Below, one piece after another: positions 13,001 to 21,660 of a stretch of 64,000 nt of DNA. Under the pieces are notes generated by a model. The model had not been told where the DNA came from, ran no database searches, and saw only the letters and a list, made by a program, of their open reading frames with translations. Numbering within the stretch: position 1 is the first letter of the stretch; every line of letters starts with the position of its first letter. This stretch comes from Rotaria sordida (taxonomy: Eukaryota; Rotifera; Eurotatoria; Philodinida; Philodinidae): NCBI GenBank assembly GCA_905250125.1, contig CAJNOL010000001.1, positions 496,001-560,000 of the forward strand, given 5' to 3'. The position numbers and the translations under genes are program-made.

Positions 13001-13997
13001 TTTTTTGCATTAAAACATTATCCGCTTCTTCTCCATTGTACGAGCGTGACATAAGCAAAATAAAATGCACTTTTTTTGACGATAGTGCCCTCAGAAAAAT
13101 TTCAATATCTCAAGAACGGAACGATATTTTTTTAAACGACTTGTGTCAAAATTCTTAGAAGTCTTGCCTCTACAATATATATTAAATTGAGCAGGATCGA
13201 ACGATCCCCATTGAGCAGCTTTTGTGGAAACCGGTCGTGACTTATGTGGACTGACTCATAAACAAGGTAGTAATATTTGGTGCTAACACTTGTCCATGCA
13301 AATTTCCAGATCCCAAAGTTTTTATTGCATATTTAAGTAGTGTCAGATTAGTAGTCTTTGGGAAAAAAATCAGCAAATTCTATGACGCTTTGTACTGGAG
13401 TAGAAGTTTTTTCAAAGATGAACAAGAAAGTTCGAGATAGAGCTATATTTTGCTAGAACCCTCAAAAGGTTCGGTATGACACCTTTTTTTTTAGAGGGTA
13501 GACGACGCACCTTTTCGTTTCTTAATGCATGAGTATACCATGATTCGTAACAAAATGATAGTGTGAAAAATTCTTGCTTTTTGACGTTTACTTTTACGCA
13601 AATGTATCGAAAAAATATACATTATAAGTGATCACATTAGTTTCACGTAATGATAAAGCTCATGACGCATATATGCGTTTCTGGTCACCAAAGAACTAAT
13701 CAAGTTCTCGACACTTTTCTGTGTATCAAACTGAGAAAAAGTGTAAAGATATAATGTGGAGATTACTGGATGATTTACTCACTTATCAAATGTTAGCCAA
13801 TCTATGAGCATGCGTTCAGTGATCGTTATTGTCGCAGTGAGATCACATTCAATTATGCAAATACCATCCGTCGACATTCGACATCCGATTACACCGGACA
13901 ACAAACGTCCTCGTTGACTTACTATAGATGCACTTGATCCGTCTGACACACCATCAATGAATAGTCGAATCTCCATAATAGGCTTGAGTTTCGGCAT
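1081..13997 (-). CDS. ATP7: Copper-transporting P1B-type ATPase (ATP7A/B-like), 16 exons
   Basis: This gene encodes an ATP-driven Cu(I) pump that in animals loads copper into the secretory pathway or exports it. Modelled exons: 13783-13997, 10985-11496, 10618-10698, 8149-8316, 7919-8082, 7695-7856, 7558-7640, 5315-5477, 5074-5254, 4967-5016, 4409-4918, 4068-4209, 3199-3381, 2324-2632, 1798-2271 and 1081-1490. They sum to 1268 aa. Seen: GMHCNSC (about residue 174), GMTCASC (about 308) and GMTCDSC (about 384) copper-binding motifs, TGES (666-669), the CPC membrane metal site (794-796), DKTGT with phospho-Asp 838, SEHPLG (878-883), GDGINDS (1058-1064) and a final MPWMAAAA helix. Two further N-terminal HMA-like segments lack CxxC. 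A 52-nt intron (2272-2323) restores the [14 protein letters not shown] frame. The start is the first ATG after an in-frame TGA. Introns reach 2.3 kb and hold several repeats. Confidence 0.95.
2701..2949. mobile_element. MITE-like element with perfect 22-bp terminal inverted repeats
   Basis: The ends are exact inverted copies of 22 bp beginning CCAAGGGGGAAACGGC. The element is flanked by a 6-bp direct repeat TAATTC (2695-2700 and 2950-2955), a probable target-site duplication. The interior is a run of degenerate ACTTGAAGT/AGCTACTTTA units that are themselves nearly palindromic. There is no coding capacity, so it is non-autonomous. It lies in the ATP7 intron between exons 3199-3381 and 2324-2632. 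Confidence 0.85.
2956..3165. repeat. Dispersed repeat, copy 1 (inverted relative to 32545-32775)
   Basis: This stretch (landmarks GATGTAGTTAGTGTTG, GCTTAATCCTTTAGAAAT, AAGGAAGTAATTCACATAT) matches the reverse complement of 32545-32775 with many substitutions. Sequence left of the 2701-2949 element also resembles the far end of that second copy. The MITE therefore seems to have inserted into an older copy of this repeat. Confidence 0.55.
3741..3750. other. Assembly gap (10 N)
   Basis: Ten unresolved bases lie inside the ATP7 intron between exons 4068-4209 and 3199-3381. The flanking exons join in frame with the family sequence, so no exon appears to be missing here. Confidence 0.99.
6001..6535. 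repeat. Long inverted repeat (fold-back element) in ATP7 intron
   Basis: The left arm, about 6001-6235, and the right arm, about 6299-6535, are inverted copies with scattered mismatches. Shared landmarks include CCTTCGTCAATTCATTT, TGTTTATTTATTATT and GACTAAATTTACATAT. The spacer is about 60 nt. Transcribed within the pre-mRNA it could form a hairpin of more than 200 bp. It has no coding capacity, and I did not identify a target-site duplication. Confidence 0.75.
12350..12575. repeat. CpG-rich cluster of palindromic ACGCG-core repeats
   Basis: At least five units occur in about 220 bp. They are built around GCAGTTACGCGTAACTGC, which is its own reverse complement, or close variants such as GCAGCTACGCGTAACTGC and CGCAGTTACGCGCAACTGC. 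The stretch is far richer in GC and CpG than the surrounding AT-rich intron (ATP7 intron 1). An open frame across it is a by-product of the repeat. Confidence 0.75.
12628..12863. repeat. Inverted repeat (fold-back MITE-like) in ATP7 intron 1
   Basis: Arms at about 12628-12720 and 12771-12863 are inverted copies with mismatches. Shared landmarks include CATCAAATTTATGA and AAAGATATGAC. The spacer of about 50 nt and lack of coding content fit a small non-autonomous element. Confidence 0.7.
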
Positions 13998-14009
13998 CGT
14001 GTTCAGTAT

Positions 14010-16237
14010 TCAATAGCAGTTCTAAAAAGAAGCATACAAATGAGTATATTTTGATAATACAAAGATATGGGCAAAGTCATGTGACATCATTCATTGTCTT
14101 ATCATGTAAATAACCTTTTCTTGTTGCAAATGTCGCACAATACAAAGGTCGAAACATTGTCCGATAACAGAGAGAAGAATTTGCTGTTCTTTTGTCTTCT
14201 CAATCTGGAAGAAACATTAAGTTATCAAATCTTTGTCCGTTCGTTGTTCTTTCATTTTATTCGAATAAAGTAGTGACGATTATCATACAAAAAGTAAAAA
14301 TATTGACATTAGATAAAAGGTAAGAAGATCAGCATCTCTTTTGTTCATTATTGCTATCGAAAATATACCAATATTCTATATGTTGTGCAACAAAAAGGAT
14401 TTGTTTATGAAAACGCAATTTTCTCACACAATCAAAATACTTAAATATGTACGTGTAAAAAAGAATATCTGTGTCGTCTCTCACAGTTGTTATAACATGA
14501 TTAAATCCAGATTTTTACGAAAAAAGCAGGAACATATCTAGCATTTAAATATAGTGAAAGAGATGGTAAACAACTTTTCAGCATAGATGTAAAAATAGTT
14601 CTCCACCGCTCTTTCTCTATACAGCTTTTCGGAAAAATTTCTTGCAGCAAAAAGTTTCTTTTATTTATTACAGTCTACACTTACGTGACGATAGAGTGTT
14701 CGTATAACAACTATCAATTCAATATTTGTTCCAGAAGAAAATCAAGTTAATGCCAGCCAATATGGTAGCATTTTAAAATAGAATTTTAGAAGTTTGACCC
14801 GAAAAATTTACAATTGAAAAAATGACAACTCATTTTTTCAGAGAAACAGCAACAAAAATAATAATATTCCTTATTTTGTAGTCAGTCACAGAAAATGGCT
14901 ACTCTTTTACTTGTCATCTTGAAAGTTGAGTATGAATCTGAAAGAAATACAAGCTTTTCTTTTCCTCAATCTCATTCTATACCGATGAAAACATGGATTA
15001 TTGTGTAAACTGAAATAAAGAGAAGAAGAATTATCAAATACAAAATTATTGAAAAAAATACTATGCGAACTGAACCATTTTTCAACAATACAGGAAACTT
15101 GTGTCTGAGAGAACTGTTTTCTACGTAATCTTCATCCAACAGTTTATAGTACATCTATTGAAAGATCACTTCCTATTGAAGTTTACGAAGATGCAGTTGA
15201 GATGACTCCCTGACACTTTACGCCTCTAATAAAAGTCATGATTCTTCTGTAATCTGTAACTAAAGCTTTTCTTTTAATCAATGACATCAGTATATGAAAT
15301 ATTTTCTTACAGATATTTTTTATTGATATTGATCAACACTTCCGCATTATTAGCGGAGATTGTTTCTTTATCATCTATAAATATATATAATTAACTTCGT
15401 GTATAATTATTAAGATTATATAAAACAAACAAAAGCAAAGAAGTCTTTTTTGAGTCTACTCCATTTTGTTACTGCGACTCTTAGTGGTAACAGTAACACT
15501 TTCTCGCACATTGATGAACTTATAAAGATCGAAAAAATTGTTATAAAGTGGCATAAGTTCTACACGAAGTATGCCATCGCAAACATCGATCTAAAAAAGA
15601 AAGATATAGTTATTTGAGACTTAAAAAAAGACGAGTTGTGCAGTCTACCATAATGGAGACTTTCTCCAATTCATCATGCACCTATTGAGTCGATATTGTT
15701 GTCGGTAGAAGATAAATTAGAGCATTTTTTTAGACGGATTTCTAGGCGTGAGTGCTCTGAATAAACAAAATCCCTGGTTTAAAATAAGAAAAAAAGCTAA
15801 ACGCAAGGATAAACTAGTTTCTGATACACGATGATACATTCTCTTTATTAACTCTTTTCATTGCCAGCAAAATAGATATCACACGATTGTTTAGTTGACG
15901 TTGTTCTTCTGAGTATTGCCAATGATTTGCATGATCGTCCTTTTGTAAGATTCTTTTCATATACTCTAATGTCAGTCTGCGGAGACCACTGATCGATCAA
16001 AATAAGAAATCGAGTGCTTATTATATTGTCTAGAACTTCTCGAATTCAATATTCTACAAGTGAGTTACTTAATTTCTTAGACTTACTGCAAGCTGTCACT
16101 ACATTTGGTGCTGAAAAGCTTGTTTTTGTGGTTCGAATTCGACCCATCGGTCCTTGAGGACAAATGAAAACAGGACTAATCAGATGACCCTGTGGCGTGG
16201 ATGATCGGCAGTACTGTGTAGGAATGCCTTGTGGCAT
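14010..16237 (-). CDS. Unrecognised five-exon gene ending 12 nt before the ATP7 start
   Basis: I do not recognise the family. Modelled exons are 16087-16237 (ATG at 16237), 15838-15965, 15510-15590, 14115-14204 and a 12-nt tail 14010-14021 ending in TGA. All four junctions have GT..AG ends and compatible phases, giving 153 aa. Exon 1 is rich in Pro, Gln and Ser and exons 2-4 look helical and amphipathic (for example YMKRILQKDDHANHW and SVIGQCFDLCIVRHLQQEK). No signal peptide, membrane segment or known motif is visible. If exon 4 is not spliced to the tail it reads on to a TGA at about 14092. The modelled stop and the ATP7 ATG share one exon and one frame. Codon use resembles ATP7 more than the very AT-rich genes beyond 19 kb. 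Exon choice is by eye. Confidence 0.5.
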
Positions 16238-16510
16238 TCACAGACTTCACTGACGAGGGAACCTCTTCAAGTAATAAATCGCTTTTCAGATGAGTCTTAC
16301 CTTATTAGGTAGAATCTATTGAGGCTAGAAAAGCCCAAAATGATTCGTGCTCGTGGATCTTTCTTCTTGAGTTATGATCATTTTACCGATTATTTTCAAT
16401 AAAATGCTGTGGTCCTGCTCAGGCCACCTTCAAAATCGATTTTCGAATTTCGACTTTAAACTTTGTACAAATAAAGTTCTCAATGGGACTAATACAGAGT
16501 GTCCAGAAAG

Positions 16511-17492
16511 TAGTGTCCTGCGGGAAAGACTTTTTCCCCTGATTTTCCCATTCCCATTTAGACTCAGGGAATGGGAACACGGGAATGGGAACAGAATTAA
16601 AAATTGACGTTCCCAAAATTCTTTCTATCTTATTTCAATACACATAAAAATATTTCTATCTGATAACTGTGTATTTTCAATAACTTTTCTTATTCATATA
16701 CAATTAACACGAAGTATATATAGGAGAAGTCGAAGAGCGTCTCCGTCTGTTTAGACAATGGACAATAACACGTCAGTTAAGAAAAGAAGGTCAGACGAAC
16801 AAGAAGGCATTGGTTAAGCAGGTGTTCATTCGTATATGCACTATACATTCAGGGTGGTGTTCCTTTTCATTAAAAACGTGTTCCATCGTCTAATAAGAAA
16901 ATGTATAGTCAACATAGTGTTCATCATATAAAGAGAATATTCCTCTTACGGCAAAGTGTTTCCCTCCCTTCCCCCAAATAGAAAATAAAAAAAAAATTAT
17001 AAATAAATATTAAGGTTATCTACAACAAAAAACAAATGATTTATAAATAAATAATCTCAATATTTGTCTATAATTTTTTTAATTTTCTATTTGGGTGAGG
17101 GGAGGGGAACACTTTACTATAAGAGGAACATTCTCTCTATATGATGAACACTATGTTGGACTATAAATTTTCTAATTAGACGGTGGAACACTTTTTTAAT
17201 GAAAACGGACACCAGCTTGAATGTATATGTATAGTGCATATACTCAAGAACACCTGCTTAACCAATGCCAACAAGAACAACAAAACAGAAAAAGAAAAGA
17301 AGTGAAGCACTATGTAACAGCGTCGCGATGCGCAAAACGTGATGTCGCGAGAAACTGGTATACATATATGTCAATGACACTTTCGCATAGATGAACAGAG
17401 CCTTAGAAAACCTTATGGGAATTATGGGAATGGGAACAAAAATTTTTTTTTAGGGAATGGGAATCAGAAAAAGTCGTTCCCGCAGGACACTA
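16511..17492. mobile_element. hAT-like non-autonomous element with 8-bp target duplication
   Basis: The element has imperfect terminal inverted repeats beginning TAGTGTCCTGCGGGAA and is flanked by the 8-bp direct repeat CCAGAAAG (16503-16510 and 17493-17500). An 8-bp duplication with a TAGTG start fits the hAT superfamily (established family trait). Without its nested insertion it is about 510 bp. A short open stretch from about 16759, interrupted by that insertion and resuming after 17277, could be a leftover of a transposase N-terminus, but this is uncertain. Confidence 0.85.
16806..17269. mobile_element. Nested MITE, 464 bp, with 8-bp target duplication
   Basis: Terminal inverted repeats start GGCATTGGTTAAGCAGGTGT, and homology continues inward over most of the element as an imperfect fold-back. 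It is flanked by AACAAGAA on both sides (16798-16805 and 17270-17277). It sits wholly inside the element at 16511-17492, so it inserted later. It has no coding capacity. Confidence 0.87.
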
Positions 17493-18109
17493 CCAGAAAG
17501 TAACAAAACAAAGGAAAATTTGAATACATATCTCTGCTATATTTTGACCAAATAGGCTAATATTTTTACCACTGATAAAGGAGTAGACATAGCTCATATT
17601 CATAAGGGAAACGTTATCAAAAATTGTTTTGAAGTAATACAACTAATGCCAACAAAAACTGTAACATTTTCCGAGTTGTGAAGCAAATAATATATTTATT
17701 CACTTAGCCAAGAATAAACGACACCTAATTTTTTCGATTAATCAATATGAATATACTGGAAAGAACAAAAAAGTAAGAGATGCGTGTCAAAGATGCATGA
17801 CAGGAGAACAAAAAGAAATATTTTTAGCTTATTTGTAGAGTACCGTTACGGTATGGTATTATAATAGTGACAAGTTACGAAACACATTTCGTTGAAAAAC
17901 ATCTTAGTACTACACAACAGTAATCACACAAATAAAGCTTCAGCTTCTGAATGTCTAACAGAGTTTTCTCCAAGGATTGCTAAAATATCTCAAAATATAA
18001 TAATCCAACAATTCAAATTCAGAGTGTTGGTTGAGTTGAGTTAGACAAAGATAAACTGTTCTTCCGTCTATTTGTGTATTATATAATAGTGGACTATCAT
18101 ACAGTGACG

Positions 18110-18700
18110 GGTCCAGAATTTCCAGTATGCTGGATCACAGCTTCAGAGCATGAGACTCAGATAAAACTTATGGCGGATGATATTGAAACCAAATGATGAG
18201 TTTTTATCAAAAAATTTTTGCAACCGGAGTTTGGAAAAAAAAACTTTTTCCTGAGTCCCTGAGATTTTTCTTTTGCTGTTAGTAGTATTCCGTTTTTTAT
18301 GATTCAATGGTAAGTTACATTGCATTTCATCGTCAGATTTCAAATTTCATCTAAAAACATGGATCCGTTCGGATGTTATAACGTTTCGAATTTTTTCTAC
18401 ATGCTGCTTAAATTTTAGCAAAAATTCAAAACGTTATAACTCCTGAACGGATCCATGTTTTCAGATGAGATTTGAAATCTGTCGATGAAATTCAATGTAA
18501 TTTACTATTGAATTCTAAAAAAAGGAATACTACTAATAGCAACAGAAAAATCTCAGGGGCTCAAGAAAAATTTTTTTCCAAACTTCAGTTGGAAAAATTT
18601 GTTGATAAAAACTCATCATTTGGTTTCAATATCATGCGCCATAAGTTTCATCTGGGTCCCATGCTCTGAAGCTGAGATTCAGCATACTGAAAAATCCTGG
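18110..18700. repeat. Long inverted repeat with about 285-bp arms
   Basis: The left arm, about 18110-18396, and the right arm, about 18420-18700, are inverted copies separated by about 23 nt. Each arm contains a matching open frame of 65-66 codons (18143-18343 minus, 18472-18669 plus) with similar translations. I attribute this to sequence identity between the arms rather than to a gene. No domain is recognisable. Confidence 0.8.
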
Positions 18701-18708
18701 ATCATAGA

Positions 18709-19165
18709 TAGAACTGGTCTAATTTTTTTCAGACCGATATCGGCACCGATCCGGAATTTTTAGACCGGACTGGACTGATTGGTATACCGATTTGACCAGT
18801 CTACGGGTAGAATGATGGGCTACCGATAATATACCGATCTACACGCAATAGACCGAGTCCGAGAATGAAATCTCGCTCAATAGTGAACTGTTTTGAGTTA
18901 TACTGGCATAATGCTTCACTATTGACAACAATAGTCTCATTGAGAGTGTTCTCTAAAACTATTTGTTAAACTAATTGTTACGTGATCAGTAAGATAAGGC
19001 TTGGTTCCACTTATTGTTTTTTATATGGATACGATCATGGATCAGGTAAGTGGAAAATTCAGACTGGTATAAATCGGTTTGGGCCGGCAAATACCAGTCT
19101 CGGTCGATTGATCGGTAGACTGATCGATCCGAAATTCAGACCAGTACCGATTCCATTTATGTTTT
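18709..19165. repeat. Possible CCGGT/CCGAT-rich inverted-repeat element
   Basis: Sequence near 18709-18775 (CTGGTCTAATTTTTTTCAG, ACCGATCCGG) is loosely mirrored by 19060-19160 (CCGAAATTCAGACCAGTACC). Both ends are studded with ACCGAT, CCGGT and GGTCTA motifs that resemble the interior of the element at 60088-60760. Ends and target duplication are not resolved. Confidence 0.4.
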
Positions 19166-19681
19166 GGATTCGTCGCTGCTATTCCATATGACGTTGTTCA
19201 TGTTTAAATATGACCATTTGATCTGTAAATATGCTTGCAGACTCAAATTCTTAACAGATGTCTTGAAACTTATCCTAAGTGATCATACATCCATAAGTAA
19301 GATCGATCACTTTTTCTCATTTAAAGTTCCATGGAGAAAAAAGCAACATATCACTACAATCAGCTCATCGAGCTCTACAAACTGGATATATCCAATTCGA
19401 AACTGAGGCTCACACTTGGGAATGTTCCATCATGAGCACACTGACTATAAATAAATGTACAATTAAAGAAAATTTTTAATATCACAGATCGAATGAATTA
19501 GAAAAACTTGAAAAATAGGTTTATTTTACAATAGTAAAAAAGAAATCTTCATCTTTCTTCAATTATAAATGACTACATATATTTAAATGCTCTTTATGAC
19601 ATATGAGCAGATTCTATTACTGTCTAAAAATTTGACATTCGAGATTTCACTATGAAAAAAGAAGATCATTTGATAAGAAAG

Positions 19682-21485
19682 TTATTGATCAGTTGACCAT
19701 CCTTTAATATGCATTCGATGTATATTTCGCAAACGTGGTGTATTCGGTTGAATATCACATTCATCAAGAAATCGAGCAACTAATGTACTTTGATTTCTTA
19801 AACCAAACAATTCATTTTCAATTTGTGCACTGTTATTAAAATTGGATGACACATGCTATTTAAAAAAAAACAAGGATTTCTCATTCATTGAAAAGAATAA
19901 AAGCATTAATAGACCTTTCTCGGTGTTAAATTAGGTGTTTTTGTTACCGCAGATCGAGTAGTTTCACCTCCATTGTCACCGCCTAAGGCTTCAAGTTCCT
20001 CTTCAAGACGAAGAATTTTTTTGTAAACTTAATTATCAAAAAGAAAAAAAAGAAACGAAAAGAAAATTATTTATATAAATTAAAATACTAACTATCATTT
20101 GATGATGAAGTTTTTTCCAAGGTATTATCAGATGTTATCATGGTTGAATCAGCACGAATTTTCCAATTTTTATATGATTCAGGAGTTGCTTGAGCTCCTA
20201 ATTTGAAAAAGAGATTTTTTTTTACATGAAAGTGTTTTTCTTTATTGAAATCAAAAAATAAATATACTTGATATCCATTCAGTTATTGTACTTGCAACAA
20301 ATTCTTTAAATTTATCGGTTAAATTCATTCGTGAATCAGGACAAATATCAAAAAATGTTTGATAAACTGCTTGAGCCAAGTAAGATGCATAAGTCTTTAA
20401 TAATGAGAAAAGAAATACAATGAACATTTATGATAAACAAAATTTTAAGACTAACATTGAAAAATTTATCTCGAAACCATGGATCAACAGAAAGAAGTAG
20501 TTCAACATAATTTTTAGAAATACGTGTAAAATATTTTTCACATTCATCATCAGCATCAGGTAATTTCTATAAAAAAATGAATTTTTCTATAATATATTCA
20601 TTAATTTTAAAAATTTTATTTTACTATGAAATATTTTAAATAAAACCACCAAAATGCATCAATAAGTAAATATTGACTTGTATCACTTCGAATTATTTTA
20701 TTCCAATAATAAGAAAAATTTTTCTAGAAAAAAATTATTTTATTATTTAAGACATATATAATACTATCAAATAACCTTAAATTTCTGTGCTTGAGTTACT
20801 TTATCTAAGATATCAATAACTTCAATGGTGGTATCCGATGCCCAATCATGATAAACATTTGGTTGAAAAGGTTTATAACGTAAATTTTCTATAGTTTTAC
20901 GCTCTTTTTCATTTTCATCTGTTGCTACAGTTAAAAAGATTTGTTTCCGTCGTTTAAGTATAGCACTTAATTCACTGTTTGGATCGAGTTTATCAATTTC
21001 TGTGAAAGAAAAAAAATTACATAAAACAAAAATTAAATGTTCTTTTCCTAACCATCAAGTGATATACTAAATGAACGAGCTGCTTGTTTCATAGGTATAA
21101 AAGCATCATTTTCTTGTTTAAAAAATAAATTAGTATATTCATTCATAGCTGATTCACATTCTTTAAGACGATCTTCAATTGGTTGTAATACAGTTAATGT
21201 AGTTTTAAACATACTTGCAAAGTCCTATGATAAAATTGATAAAAATAAATATTAATCAATACGACAGAAATTATAAAACTACACACATTATAAAAATCAT
21301 CATAACTAGCAGGAAGAATATCCGTTGTATCGACAAGAATAGGATCTGTTATTGGAAAATTATTCTATATAAAACTAAAATAATTCATTAAAATAAAATA
21401 ATAAAATATATCTTACAATTATTTCACTATTACATAATTCATTAAATAATTCTAGCTTTTTTATTTTTGTTTGTTGATTATCCAT
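19682..21485 (-). CDS. FAM227 (FWWh-domain) family protein, 10 exons
   Basis: The modelled exons are 21417-21485, 21287-21364, 21053-21224, 20776-20999, 20625-20723, 20456-20566, 20268-20394, 20093-20197, 19915-20027 and 19682-19855. They join in frame to 423 aa. The diagnostic signature is LLIDAFWWFYLKYF in exon 5 (about residues 202-215), the hxxFWWh motif that names this family. It is followed by a conserved-looking segment ending VDPWFRDKFFN. The C-terminal quarter has a short acidic coiled-coil-like stretch (KKILRLEEELEALGG) and a basic tail. The molecular role of the family is poorly defined; mammalian members are associated with testis and sperm. The gene lies 175 bp downstream of IQUB on the same strand, suggesting shared ciliary use (inference). 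Confidence 0.8.
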
Positions 21486-21660
21486 TATGATCTGTACGAG
21501 AAATAAATGTACTCGATTTTGTTTCAATTTAAAAATTAATAAATAAAAGGCAAAGAAATTATTTTGTTTTTAAGTATAAAAAAAACAGAAAAATAAGAAG
21601 ACAAGAAGAATTTTTTTCTAATCAGTCAATAAGAGAAAGTATCTTGTTCAATTTATTTTT

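Noticed and set aside
14972..15154. Possible extra exon of the unknown gene (NYKLLDEDYVENSS-like frame)
   Set aside because: The frame turns hydrophobic and random-looking, and no splice sites join it in phase with the neighbouring exons.
16374..16607. Opposing open frames at the left end of the hAT-like element
   Set aside because: They cross the terminal inverted repeat and a target duplication, so they are not genes.
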